A stretch of DNA of 64,000 nt, taken from Pseudoscleropodium purum (taxonomy: Eukaryota; Streptophyta; Bryopsida; Hypnales; Brachytheciaceae). How positions within the stretch are numbered: position 1 is the first letter of the stretch; each line of letters opens with the position of its first letter. The DNA lies in contig OZ017796.1 in assembly GCA_963969395.1 (NCBI GenBank), positions 21,578,501 through 21,642,500 of the forward strand, written 5' to 3'. The notes under the pieces were generated by a model, which searched no databases, was not told the origin of the DNA, and saw nothing but the letters and a program-made list of their open reading frames with translations. Shown here one piece after another: positions 38,724 through 51,169 of this stretch. A program made the translations under genes and the position numbers.

Positions 38724-39550
38724 CAATTATGAGATAAAAATCAAAATATTTATAAATTTGTAAAATGTAATTTTTTTCATGTGAATGAAAGAGAAAGTTG
38801 ATCACATACCTTAGCACAAAATGAGGCCTTACAAAGCCAAGTCTCTAAAGTCATTGTGTTGAAACCGAGGGCGAGAAATTTGAAACCCTCCCTAGAAGTC
38901 TCACTTGAGTTCTACGACCTCCGCCAGTAAACCTTGTGGTTTGGTTGAACTTGGCATGTAGAAATCCTTTGAAGTTTCTCCAAAGACATCTCGTGCTTCT
39001 CATTGACGTTGTAATGCAAGTTTATCTGAAATTTGAAAAGACAAAAGTATAGTAAAAATCAAGTCCAAAAATAATCATGTAAGTAAAAAAAGAAAGTAGG
39101 CATAATAATATATCTCTTCTAGAAATCCAATGCCAATTTTTGGATTTGCAATGGCAGATTGTTTGTTAAACTCCGTTTGAAATCCTTTGATAGTTGCAGT
39201 GGCGCCTTCAGTCATGGCCTCATGAACACCCTTTGGAGTTCGTTCTTCCAACTATCTCTTCTCATAGTAAGTTCGCATAGCCACATTTGAAACAGTAGCA
39301 ATTTCTTGCTACACATGAAAAACATGAACCTGAAATCAGTATAAAATGAATTTTATAAATCACAACAAATGAATGGAAAAGTTTTACAAACAAAAGATAC
39401 TCACCCGAAGAAGGAATTGTATGAAGACAAGAGATGTCAATGGATACCAAGCATCTGGTAGCTTTCTGGTCTCACATTTCTTGTAATCCTCATCACTTAG
39501 AAGCCCCTTGAACTCTTCCAATTGCAAGTTGCCATAGGCACTCATTCTGT

Positions 39551-39863
39551 TAGGGTTGACGAATCTCAACGTCCACCCCAAAATAGCGTCCGTTTTCCAG
39601 ACGCCCGGACGCTAGTGGACGCAGCGTCTCGACCGCCGTCGGAAAGCGGATGGGCGGGACGGGGCAGACAGACGGGGCGGACGGCCCAAGGCGGACGCCC
39701 AGATCGTGCGGACCAGATCAGTCCGCGCGTCGATCGAACAGCCGTAATCGGGCGGATGGGAGACAGGCGGACGCTGCGTCCGCCGGGACCGCGAATGTCA
39801 GCGGACGCTGCGGACACAGCGTCCGCGTCCTGACGTTCGCGTCCGGACGTCGTGTCAACCCTG
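39551..39863. mobile_element. GC-rich non-autonomous hAT-type element (313 bp, 8-bp TSD)
   Basis: A strikingly GC-rich island in AT-rich DNA begins TAGGGTTGAC and ends GTCAACCCTG, imperfect terminal inverted repeats of hAT style. The 8-base duplication CATTCTGT flanks it exactly (39543-39550 and 39864-39871). Inside, 'gcgtccg', 'ggacgc' and 'gcggac' words recur many times in both orientations, so the body can fold extensively. It interrupts a coding block of the methyltransferase-like relic, so it landed in an exon. ORFs on both strands here are by-products of high GC. Confidence 0.9.
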
Positions 39864-40899
39864 CATTCTGTGCAATTGTTGAACCAAGTTGCTTTTGACA
39901 TAGGAGTACTCCATAGACCTGCAAATATCAATAAAAATAGAATGTAAGATGAATGAATGTGAAAGCATAGAATATTACAATACAATTGAAGAAGCAGTAA
40001 AATAAAATAAATTTTTATTCAACAAACATTGGAACTCACTAATTGATGTCATTCATAGCCTCCAATAGAATGCATGTATGGCCTTCGGATACCAATAATT
40101 TACAATCAACAAGCAAATGCCACTTGCAATCATGTCAATGCATTCTATGGATGTAAGCATACCAAGCTGCCAATTTGTGATTGCCATCCCATACGAAAAA
40201 CATGTGATTTGACAAATTTGAGATGGTTGATTGAAAACTCAACTAGTACTCAAATTGGTCATTCTCGTATATCCAATCTTCATCCCATGTCTCTATGATC
40301 TCAGGTGTCACTGACTTGAAATCTCCCTTGTCATTTGTTGTTGATGCATAAAGTACATGATCACTTTGTCGATATCTATGAACAAACTTAGCCTCCAATC
40401 ATTTCACTTGACTTTAGAGGAGAGGACGGACCAATGGAAGCTCAATCATTCTATACAAAGGAATATCAAATCAAAAATTTGGACCACCACCATTGAAAAG
40501 CATGCTATTGATGACCTCATTGGAGTCCAATTTTTGACCATCTTGCACGTCCTCTTCCACCTCCTCTACTGATTGCCCTTCAAAAACTAGATTAGCATTT
40601 TGAATATCAACAATGTTGTCAACCTACAATCAGTAGAAAATTGAACCCAAGTTATAGTTAACATTAAGAAGTCATGGGAAATGAAAACAAATACAACAAC
40701 AACTATAATACAAAAACAACCATAGAAGTTATCATACAAACATAAATAGAAATGCACTAAACTTGAGGATTGCCAACCACAAGTTGAGAATCATCATTGG
40801 TGACTAGTTCCAACCGCTCTATTTGGGGAAGCCCTTCATTGATGTCTATAAAACTCTGTTTTGAAAAAACAAGAAGAATTATTTTTTACATCTTTATAA

Positions 40900-42010
40900 A
40901 AAATCAGCCTAAGTAGTGACTTCGTTAACGAGGTCACATTTTCAGCCCAAAGTAAGTATCAGAAAAATACATTTTCAACCTACGACTTAAGTTTAGATTC
41001 TCTAAGTGAGTCTTTAGAAAAATTGAAAAAACTAACCTCGTCAACGAGGTCAGTTTTCCCAATGTATTTCAATAGTGTTAAGAAAAAACAATGAAGCCTA
41101 AAGTCAAAACTAAACTATGTGAGTAATCTCTTAAAAATCCAAACAAAAAGACCTTGTTAATAAGGTCACTTTTTCTAATCTAATTCTAACAAGGCCACTT
41201 TTTCCAATGTAATTCAACACTCCGTAGCAAAAATTGGGAAGCCTAAATTTGAAATTGAAACCATATGAGTGATCTCTAAAAAATCTAAAAAAGTGACTTC
41301 ATTAATGAGGTTAATTTTTCCAGTGTATTTCAACAATAAAAAGACAAAGCAGTGAAGCCTAAAGTCAAAACTGAATTCTCTTAGTAATCTCTAAAAAAAA
41401 CCCAAAAGTGACCTTGTTAACGAGGTCCCATTTTGCAATTTATTTTAGTAGTCTTCTAAAAGAAAGCAAAGCCTAAAATTTAAACTAAACAATCTTTGTC
41501 ATCTCCCTAAATCCTGAAAAAGTGACCTTGTTAACGAGGTCACATTTTGCAATTTATTTCAACAGTCTACAAAAAAAAGCAAAGCCTAAAATCAAAACTA
41601 AACTGTCTCTGTCATCTCCGAAAACCGTGAAAAAGTGACCTTGTTAACGAGGTCACATTTTCCAATCTATTTCAGCAATCTTTACGAAAAAAAGCGAAAT
41701 GTAAATCCTAAATTGAAATTGTCTTAGTGATTTCAGAAATCTCGAAAAAATGACCTCGTTAACAAGGTCATATTTTCTAGTCTAATTCAACAATCCATAG
41801 AAAGAATTTCAAATTATGCATGAAAATTAGAAATCATCTTAGAAAGACTATACTGAACCTAAGAATATGACCTCGTTAATGAGGTCAAGTTTCAAACCCT
41901 AGAATTGCAATCTTATAAAAATCATACATCAAAACCAAAACTGTTTGAGTGATCTTCTAAACCCTTGAAAAAGTGACCTCGTCAACGAGGTCAAGTTTAC
42001 AACTTGAAAA
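40900..42010. repeat. Ten-unit satellite with a perfect 18-bp palindromic core
   Basis: Cores related to GACCTCGTTAACGAGGTC begin near 40916, 41033, 41150, 41293, 41408, 41522, 41635, 41750, 41868 and 41973, so the period is about 105-140 bases and mostly 113-118. The best units are fully palindromic, often extended to GTGACC...GGTCAC. Between cores the units share 'ttttccaatctatttcaacagtct' and 'agcctaaaatcaaaactaaact'-like text. Several changes in the left half of a core are not matched in the right half. Stops in all frames argue against coding. The array lies in an intron-like part of the methyltransferase-like relic. Confidence 0.9.
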
Positions 42011-43589
42011 AGGAGTGTTCAAAAATGGCACCTCTTGAGGATCTCTAGGAACTTGAACTTCCATTGCATCGACGCCTTCGATGTTGTCAAGGACACCCTC
42101 CTTGCCATCGTTGTGCACCTTTCCATCCTTGTACAGCATGCCACTCCATAAATTCATTACAAAAACAACCCGAAGCCAAAATATAGCAATGGAAAAGAAA
42201 AAAGACTACACTAAAGCAAACCAAAGACCAACCCATGGAGTTGGTCTTTGGTCTCATAAACAAAAAGAAAACAAAAAAAAACAAGGAAGCAATTGGTAGA
42301 TATAAGCCAAAGGAATCTTTCAAATAAAATTTGTAATTTCAAAGATTTTTGGTCCAAATTTTTGGGGCACATAGATTATAACCTTACAAGTAACCCGAAT
42401 TTTTTTTAGAGTTTTTGAAGTTATGAGGAATTTTACTAAAATTGGCAAAACCTCCTAAAAAAAAATTGGGCAAGATTTGGCCAAAAAATCAGCCGATTCT
42501 GAAGATTTCAAAGAAGATTCCAAGATGCTAAATTAGTTTTTAGGCCATAAAACATTCAAAACCGCTTTGTTTTTTGCATGCTATATACTATTGGAATTGT
42601 CTTCTCGAAATACACGAAATGAAGTTTGGTGTCAAATTTACTTCTAACAAAAAATATTTAATATATACAATCAACTCCTCACAGTCTAATGGCTCTAGTC
42701 CTAGCAATGAATACATAAACTTACCAACTCTATACTGATCACTAGGGACATGTTCTTCTTTAGTATACTTGGTTGGCATATGTCCACTTCAATTTCATCA
42801 TTAGTGTCAAGCTTGGCAATATCCATTCCTTCACTATTTTGTGTCAAACTATACTTGTGTTCAAAAGGTACATCTTCAAGCCTATCATCCTCATATGACA
42901 AGGTCCGAACAATGCTACTAATCTCACCACCATTAGAATTCTGCAAGTGTCTAAACATCTTTGATTTCTCTAGTTGTTTCTTACTAGAAAAGCAAAGTCT
43001 TGCCTCACGTCTCTTTCTATGAGAATCCTTCGGCATCCCTCCAACCAAAAGAATTCAAGAAAGCGAACTCAACTTTCTCATTGGCAACACTGCAAACTCT
43101 CCGATATATAGCACTCTTCAAGTCTAATGAATGTATTCTCATCTGATTCATTGTAGTTTCTCGAAACAAAACATCTACTACCCATAATATAAACGGTCAA
43201 TAAGATCATCCATTCTTTGCTCAATTGCTTCATAATCACTCTTACATTTAAATATACCACCACTACATTGGAAGAGGCCTCCATTTGGGGCCTTCTAATC
43301 ACCTTTCAATGTGAATGTGGTGCTACCTACAATTCATGAGAGGGCATCTAAGTTTGTGAGTGTCTTAAAATGCCTTAAAGATATGCAAAGTTGTCCGCAT
43401 GCACAAAATGAATTGAAGTTCTTAAACCTCAGTACACTTCATTGTAAATCTGTATGATATCTTTCTCAATCATTAATAGAGACATTCTTTTTTAATTACC
43501 TCCTCTTCTTTCTTGAACATCTCCTTTCAGAAGTCGACCCAATTCAACTTTCGCATCTTTTGCAGGTCGACAACTAGAAGGCATGGATT

Positions 43590-43660
43590 GTAAATTTGAT
43601 GGCCATAATTGGACACACACACACACACTACAAACATTGTAAACGACTTTGGCTTGAAGT
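43590..43660. promoter_or_regulatory. Probable bidirectional promoter/leader of the transposon genes
   Basis: The N-terminal codons of the two divergent relics lie within roughly 50 bases of each other. A (CA) run (ggacacacacacacacac) sits between 43612 and 43628. The gap is too short for two separate promoters, so the leaders probably overlap or the true starts lie in small upstream exons. This is inferred from gene order alone. Confidence 0.3.
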
Positions 43661-46622
43661 TCCGCTACTCCTTGTGTGTGGGCCACCTAATTTGCAAGAA
43701 CAAAGCTTGCCTAGACTACGCTGAAGAAGCAGCAAAAACGAGACAAAGTAGGAGGGATCATCACCTAGCGTCTTCCTTGTGGAAGAGTAGTCTCCATCAA
43801 AGTCTACTCTTGTGTGTCGAATATGCAAACAAGTTCCTTTCTGCAAAGCTTCATGCCCTTGTTGCATGTATAGGGTCTTGAAGTCTTTAGGCCTTTCCAA
43901 AGCTTGTATCCACGTTGGAATTCATGATCATCCTGTGGGTACATGCATTTGTTGTGATTCTATTGATCGAACAACATCTTTAATTGGTGAAGAGATATCA
44001 AGGACACCTACAACAACAAATTCAGCCATACAACTTGTTGCTAGCAAGAAATTCCTTGCATTTGAATTGTTTGGAGAGGAGCTCAGAGAGGAGGGACTAC
44101 AAAGTGACCAAAAGTCACTTTGCGGAGAGGCCCTTGAGGCAATTATGGATAAATTTCAAATACTCAGTTCACCGAGTATTCGAAATATCATCTCTAATTT
44201 CCGTCATAGTACAAGTGGAGGATCCATTGACAACATTATCTCATTGAAAATGAAGAGTATTCATTTGTTTATTCAAGATAGTGTATTTCTAGGCCAAGGT
44301 AAAGATAAGGTTTACCTTTTTAAGATGTATAAGAAAGGCCCGGGAAGTAGAGTGGATTTGGTAAGGCGAATGCAACCGGGGGGAGACTTGCAAAATTCTT
44401 GGTGCATATTTGATCATGTAAAGAGGGTAAAAGGATGGACATCAATGGTTGCCCACGTATACGACCCTGAATTTTGTTGGGTTCAAACTATTTGCATTTA
44501 CGACATGATGAGCGAGGATGCTCAATCCCAAGAACAGATGTGGAGATCCCTTAACCCAGTCATGGCGCACCACGGGGTTTCTTCTCCACATTTCAAGGAT
44601 TTTATAGCTAATAATGCAATGGCAAACTGACATGCTGTTCAGGTGGTGTATGGAAGTGGCAACAAACAAGAGCCCATGCAAGATCAAGAGCGCTCTTGTC
44701 TACTTCATTAGACAACTTCACTAAACAGACATACAGAAAAACTCATTTGACTTGAATTCCAAGAAACTCACAAGAAGCTTTGCAAACAGTACAAAGATGC
44801 AAAAACAATGGCAAAAGCAGAAGAAAGATACCTTGGAATTAAAGGTTGGTAGCTTTCTTCAAGGGCTGCATCAGAGGATTCTCTTCGGCAATTACATGAT
44901 TGGTTGGATTTTTGGCACTTTCAGCACTTTCGATATTGACAGTGGGGTGGATTCTTAGAGTTGGTAAGATACATGACTCCTTCTATTTCAATTTTTCTAC
45001 TTAATTGTTCAACTTCTATTTATGGAGTAGTTATTTTATTGTCCTAAATATATATATGGTTTCTATTTAATTGTTTTCATTCACATCTACTGAATTTGTA
45101 CAAATCTGATTTAAACATATAAAATTCTTAGTACTTAAATGACACTTTTAGAATCAAGGGAGCCTTATATTGTTACTATAAATTGTTGTTACTAATATAG
45201 AATTGGAACTTAGAAGAACTAGCCGAAATGCCTTCATGCAATTTGGTTGAGATAGTTCACAACAAATGGTTGCAAATGTCTCGAAAGAAGGGAACATGCT
45301 TGTACGTCACCACTACTAATGACATGATGTAGGCTATACAACAATTGACTAATTATTGGGCATGCCTCCAAGGTTATGCATTTGGAACTGGTCCCCACTT
45401 AAATGAACTTTGCCTACAAGCTGCAAGATGAACCAAAAATCCAACAAACTTTACTGAGGTTGTTGCCAAACTACCAGATGCTTGTCTATTCACCACAAGA
45501 GTTCTCCACTTGGAAGAGGAAGAAGTATTTGGTTCTTCAAAGCATAAACTAAACCTACCACCTAGGTCAGATAGTGATTCTCACTGCCATGATATAATGA
45601 ACTTTTCTGCACCCAAAGTTCAAACTCGGTCAACTAGAGCGCGTATTGAAGTAGACACATCAATGCCAACACCAACAATAATGTTGATAGAGGAAGGACA
45701 ACCAAGCACACTATGTCCCTATGCTACCAAGGTACTTGAAACAAACTGCAATCCTACTTTATGGCACATTGCTAGATGCAAAAAAGGAGGAAAGACTTGT
45801 CATAGAGTTCAAGTTGGGATGAAGAAGAAATGTGGAGCCAAGATAAACAAGTCAAGCAAGAGTGAAATAGTAGCACCTATCTACAATGGTTGCATGACAA
45901 AATATGGAACCAAGGCCATCATCAACTTTGATTTCTAGTTTTGTGCAGATGACCTTATGCGTTGTGTAGGAGGCTCTAAGGTTAAGTGGGTTCACGACTA
46001 GCCTCCTTTGCCAAATGTGTGGCCTATTGCATGTGGAACACATTTTACCAAATCAGAGATCCTTTCTCTAAAAGAAGCAGGATTTCAATTGCAAACTGAG
46101 GAGCTAGGCGAAGCAATGCTCCATCTCTTTAACGAAGAGTGTATAGATGGAGGTGTATCTTTCCTTTACTCAAAACAGCTAGATAGCAATTTGAAACCAT
46201 TTGATGGTGATATGCACCCGACAAAACGATTGGGTAGGACCATACGACATAATCCTAATGCACCTATAATTGACCACCACAACAAATGAGAGACAACACA
46301 AAACCTAAAAGTTGTTGTTCAATCCGTAGTCGTTAGTTCATATCTTGGCTATGGTAGAGTGATAACTCTATTGTTCGGCATCTTTTCCAACCAGAAGGTC
46401 TATCGAGTCACAATTTCAGACTTTCCTACTTGTACCTGTGAAGACTTCATCACCATGAGTACAATTGCACTTGGTAGTAGGAAGTCTTTGGTGAACTGCA
46501 AGCATTTGTATTATGTCTTTAGGTTCATTTGCAAGGCAAATTCTGAGGACAATAAGTACATACATGCACCAAGTTTGAGCTTTAATGAAGTGAAACTGCT
46601 TCTTGTAGGTAGCAATCTATAA
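43609..46622 (+). pseudogene. MULE-like transposase with SWIM zinc finger, broken
   Basis: The coding relic starts in one frame (FGLKFRYSLCVGHLICKNKA, with a Cys-rich zinc-ribbon-like part) and shifts frame near 43810 into a block running to 44630. That block includes GPGSRVDLVRRMQPGGDLQN, WTSMVAHVYDPEF and FKDFIANNAMAN. It continues past a TGA in place of Trp (44628-44630) to about 44960. After an intron-like gap come 45203-45938 and 45939-46622. The last block has the SWIM pattern CTCEDF...VNCKH (about 46430-46510) and ends at a stop at 46622. SWIM fingers at the C terminus and an RNase-H-fold core are typical of MULE transposases. The expected catalytic Asp in the 'ADSAQAN'-like position is Asn here. 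At least five in-frame stops are visible. Confidence 0.7.
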
Positions 46623-47394
46623 GATGTTATATATTCATCTTGTAGTATTAGGTTGAAAAACTACTTTTGTTTAGAAGTGGATACAAAATAGCCCATTGAA
46701 GTAGTTGACACATATGCTAAATTCTAATTAGTTTAAGGTGGAAATAGTTTTTAGCAACTTAAAGACAACTAAAATGATTTGTGAAACCATAAACATAAAA
46801 AAAATACATAAGAAAAGGCTAAATTCAGCCAACAAAACATTGTAGAAAGAAATGTTACAATTCTACAAATGAATCTTGAAAGTGCTACTAAATTCCAAAG
46901 AGAATTTATCACATAATGAAACAACATTGTACAACTAATTGATACATATCTCTAAATGAACCTTCCAAGAGTTCTTTAGTCACAAAAAACACAACCAACC
47001 TCAAAATAGTTAACAAAGTTTTAAAGTCAACAATGCAAACTTAAAAAAATTTGTAAATTATTATTTTTACAAGGAAAAAAAGTTCATTTTTTTAAGACAT
47101 GTTACAAATATGTAAAGAAAGTTTTGGGAGGATGGATGATGAATGAATGACACGAATGAAGCTCATTCATTCATCAAGTCTATGGTTAAAAAATCATCTA
47201 CTTGTGGGAAATGCTAGTCCTTAATTCATGCCCATTCATGCAACATTTGAATGTAAAATTCATTATTTTCAATAAAAAAATTGCAATTTCTTAGATATAT
47301 TTTTTAATTTTTGGTTTCTAAAATTTCTATATTTAGATCTGACAACCCTATTTATTACTTAACATATCTATTTTTAGTAAAATTCCTCGCAATG

Positions 47395-47461
47395 AGCGCT
47401 CAAATCTAATTGCTCATCACTCAACGCTCAACGCTCAACGCTCCCCACTCACACTCTAGCA
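47395..47461 (-). repeat. Right terminal inverted repeat with heptad array
   Basis: On the minus strand it reads tgctagagtgtgag, then ggggagcg, then three exact gagcgtt heptads, gagtgat and gagcaat. It is the inverted counterpart of 34891-34960. It lies about 770 bases past the end of the transposase relic and just before a pogo-like relic. Confidence 0.7.
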
Positions 47462-47539
47462 CCGTTGAAAGTGTGGGAGGAAAATGTGAGTAAGTAAAGT
47501 CATTTTGCAACAATTAGTTTAATAACTTCTAAAGTCACA

Positions 47540-48360
47540 TGACTTCTATGTCCGTCTATTATATGTAGATGACTATTAAATGGTGATAAGTCATAGAATT
47601 TGAATAGATTGAACAAAAAATGGATCATCCACTCCTTAAACAACTCATTTTTCATTCAAGCCTTGCAGTGCATGGCCATAACAACTCCTTTTCTAGTTTT
47701 GATAAAAAAAATAATTCTTGATTTCTTTTTTCCTTTAAAGATATAGAAGTTGGGTAAGCTTTTACCTCTTGCATTGATACAAGACAAAATATTCAACCAC
47801 TCCGGTTGATCTGGTGTGACCATATAGACACTTTTGGATCCCCTTCTTGCTATAACAAATGCTTTACCTCCTTGTCTTCCACGCTTATTGTAGTTTTAGG
47901 TTTGTTGTGGTTTGTAGTTGTATGTGTCATAGAGCCTTTGAAGTTTATCATAGAAAGTGTCTATAGCTTTTGAGCTTCAAGATACAAATTCTGAGCTTTA
48001 TTTTACTCTAAACCTTGTATACTTCTTACTGTTAATTTGGGATGTTTTTTCTTAAAACATTTATCCACCTCGGACCTTGAAACCCATCCTTGAATGGCAT
48101 CACCCTTGTTTGTGTAAGGGTTCCCACTTTTTTCTTTAACTATAATATAGTTTAAAAAAAAAGCCTAACGTCTGCATTTTCATCAAGTAATCTACAAGTT
48201 GTTGTTGTTTTTCTCTATTAACATGCCCATTTTTCCTCTTCTTCTTTGTAATGTAAGTCTGTAAATGTATCTTCTTAAGGATAAAGTTGAAATTCTATGA
48301 TCTTTGCTTGCAGCTCTAATGGAGATTCTCTCGTCAACATCCGCAATTGCACTTCTTAAC
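47540..48360 (-). pseudogene. Pogo/jerky-like (DDE_1) transposase relic
   Basis: Minus-strand reading, with several stops, gives an HTH_psq-like start (DERISIRAASKDHRISTLSL-RRY, about 48350-48270). Next is a CENP-B-like stretch (GDAIQGWVSRSEVDKCFKKK, about 48100-48050). A DDE_1 part follows, with YNKRGRQGGKAFVIARRGSK, VTPDQPEWLNILSCINARGK, then the typical MHCKA-MKNELFKEWMIHF near 47670-47620. The domain order is that of pogo-like Tc1/mariner transposases. It is cut off at its C-terminal end about 80 bases from the right terminus of the large MULE-like element. Confidence 0.65.
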
Positions 48361-51109
48361 TCTTGGTTTGTCTAATTCTTGTTTTTTTCTCACTCTACCA
48401 TGTCCTTTGGAAGGTATAGGTTCTCAAGAGAGCAATGGATTAAAATTACTTCAAGAAGATATACTTTAAGGAATTTGATATAGCGTTGATCCTCTCAACT
48501 CCTCAATTTCACTATTGTTTTTTAGTATGTATTGAAGTTCACTGGCTACTCTTTCCAATTTGCTGCAAGGACCAAATTCTCTTGTTGGTTGAGGCTAAAG
48601 TATTCTTTAGGGCTCTAGAATTTCATTCTTGGGTCTCTATAAAGAAGAATATGTCAAGTTGTCCTGCATTTCAAATGAAGCCATAGCCTCAAACCACATC
48701 TTTTGTTCTTCACACTTGACCAAAGATTCTTGATTTTCTTCATTCAAAAAATCTTCTTCACTCTCACAATAATTGGATTGGCTACTTCCCCATTGTCTCT
48801 TTCTATGGCAAGTTCCTTCACTATTGTTGCTTTTTTCATTTGAAGAATTACTATCACTCATGATAATACTCTCAATTTAAGTTGCAATTACTAAAATTTT
48901 CACTCAAAAAACAATGAAGCATAGTGTACATTCTATGCTTTATGAATCTCTTTAAAATATTCTCATTTATTTCAGTTTTTCCTTGCTCTATAGAATTCAA
49001 CAGGTTGTAAATATGTACAAGCAACCACCATGTCTTGAGACCTTTTTTATATAATTTATTGGCATAACCTTCATACAATAATAAAAAGTTCACTAATGTT
49101 TTCTCAAGCGATGGCTTAAACATCTAAAAACACACCCTTGGTATTAAATACTTTTAAAGGCATCACTATATTGAATGCTTGTAACTAAGAAATCAAATGC
49201 TAGTAACTAGCAAATTAATTAATCTTTCTATTTTATGACCGTTAAAAGAAAGTCTGAAACACATTGTGATTGAAGTCACTCCTTACTTTATATCACATGA
49301 ACTTTATTCCATTATTTGCAGAAGGATTTTAGCTTTTGGTCTTGGAGTATTCAAATGTGAGTAAAATCATAGTTACTTTGGTATAACCCCTAGTTGGCAA
49401 CTCCTCCAAACTCTAAGAGCATGCACTTAGAACCTCAATTTCTCCCTTTTAACAATTTGTTTCATTTATGGCACCTTTTGTTCTGCTTCACACATGTTGG
49501 TAGGGATGCATCTTGATGCCCAAACTATTTTTGAGCCTTCTATTATAAAATTAGCATTGAAGGAAATGAGGTAATTCAAAAAAAATCTACTAGAGGAAGA
49601 AACACCATTCCTAGAACTAGGAGAAAAAGACATTAGGAGAATTTTGGAGACACAGGAAGGTTGTTTTAAGCATGTTCCCCTTGTAGTTCTTCCTGTAGTT
49701 CCCCCACAACAAAGGCAAAAGCAAATAATTGCCCCAATCCTCAATCTGAATTTTTTGCAAAAAATCTAAATTAGGGTAGAAAAATTATACCTTATTTTTT
49801 GCTATTTTTGACAAATTCAAGCTCCATCTTCTCCTTCAACACAATCAATTGAAGCACCTCTGAGTCCTTCTATTTCCAATTGGCCTCGTCTCCTTTAGCT
49901 TCTCCTTCAATTTTCACTGTTGCTTTTTTTAGGAGCAACTTTTTTCTTCAAAACAACTTTTGCTTAGGAGCAATTTTCCTTTTAGAGAATCCTACAATCT
50001 TACAATCTCCTCCCTCAACAACCCTCTTTTCTACCCTTTTAACATTTGCCTCTTGACTCTTTCAAACTTGATTTGAAAAGGGTTGTAATGCTCTAAAAGA
50101 AATTGGAGTCAACAAATTTTCCATCCCCATTAAAGGCATTTGGCTACAGTAAAAAGGATTTTTAGAAAAATTGTCCATGTTCTCTTGGTGCAAAAAAATG
50201 CAAGAGCCAACAAAAAACAAAAAGAAACAAATAAAACAAGGGAGCCTTCTATGAAAATGCACAAAAGAGGAGAAGAACTTTGGCACAATCCACTTTCTAT
50301 TGTACAACTAAGATCTTATCAATTTTTTATTCTCTTATTTAAAAAAATTAATTTGACAACCTCTCAACTAGAGTTTAGGCTTACATTTTTAGATGATCTA
50401 AACTCACTTCAACAGTCCATCCCCATGTGGGCATTTTTCTACCACGTAGGCAATTTGGAGGGCAATGGTCTTTAGATTGTATCTTCTAATGAAAAGCCAA
50501 CATTTTGGTTATATGAGATTTGATAGGTGGAAACCCACGACCTCTCAACCTTTGGCCATAGTGTGAAGTGGCCCTTAACAAGCTTTTTAACATAATCACA
50601 AAGTTGAAAAGCATATGAGCACATGATTTAGACTTATAAGGCTTTGAAATTGGACTTTGTGGGTTTTGAACATTACTATAAGAAAAAAAAAAATTTAAGC
50701 CTTAGAAGTTTAAATCATATACTTATATGCCTTTCAATTTTAGAGATTATATTAATAAGCTTGTTAAGTGTATATACAAAAATTTCAAGTGATTTGAACC
50801 TATTTGTTATGGATGCTCAAAACTATCTACATTTAAAAAAAACATCCTTTTGAAGCATAACATTTTTTATAATGACTAGGATTGGTCTCAATATTTTTTA
50901 GACACCAAGCTAGTAGTGAAATTTACTTTTGATAAAAATTTCAAAAGAATACAACAAATATTGCATCACTAAGGGCTTGCCCAAATGTGAAAAATGGCCT
51001 AAAATAATACCTCATATCTTTAAATGTTAAAAATGGGGACAAAACCACAAAAAAAAAATTCTAATTTAATAACAAAAGAATCGTAGAAATGGCCCTCATT
51101 TGTCAATAA

Positions 51110-51169
<60 letters not shown>

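Larger units (their letters stand above)
35990..43590 (-). pseudogene. Transposon-borne amino-methyltransferase-like gene (N6_N4_Mtase type), broken
   Basis: Minus-strand coding blocks in order: N-terminal MPSSCRPAKDAKVELGRLLK (about 43590-43500), 43302-43078, 43048-42701 (SSIVRTLSYEDDRLEDVPFE), a NPNRMSAYGNLQLEEFKGLL block split by a MITE (about 39890 and 39580-39440), a Lys/Glu-rich block 37957-37469, then the enzyme domain. That domain starts CFDLIVANIPNGLP (about 37190), corresponding to motif IV (D/N)PP(Y/W), followed by HDDGAILLFHLEN, AYGFHLLDSWMGVNEMKLSS, and near 36385-36150 LIEASSKLGDMVLNCYMSTG-GASIYACRN, corresponding to the SAM-binding motif. It ends KSDNEIFEGLLQPLI and a basic tail RKRRCCK with stop near 35990. 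Motif IV before motif I is the order of beta-class DNA amino-methyltransferases. Internal stops, a frameshift near 36165 and the NIPN replacement of (D/N)PP(Y/W) indicate a dead copy. Confidence 0.65.
34891..47461. mobile_element. Decayed 12.6-kb MULE-like DNA transposon carrying transposase and methyltransferase-like genes
   Basis: The ends are inverted copies of one another. The left begins tgctaaagtatgag, then aaggagcg. The right end, read inward on the minus strand, begins tgctagagtgtgag, then ggggagcg. Both run into GAGCGTT/GAGCATT heptads, and the match extends about 65 bases. Inside, two gene relics diverge from about 43.6 kb: a SWIM-type transposase to the right and an amino-methyltransferase-like gene to the left. 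I could not find a target duplication, so exact ends are uncertain by a few bases. Both genes have stops and frameshifts, so the copy is dead. Younger MITEs and a satellite are nested in the left half. Confidence 0.7.

Noticed and set aside
39566..39985. Several overlapping ORFs of 70-140 codons on both strands
   Set aside because: They are by-products of the GC-rich hAT-type MITE, which lacks stop codons by composition.
40900..42010. CRISPR-like regularly spaced palindromic repeats
   Set aside because: The spacer segments are homologous to each other rather than unique, the repeats are degenerate, and the host DNA is eukaryotic. It is a minisatellite.
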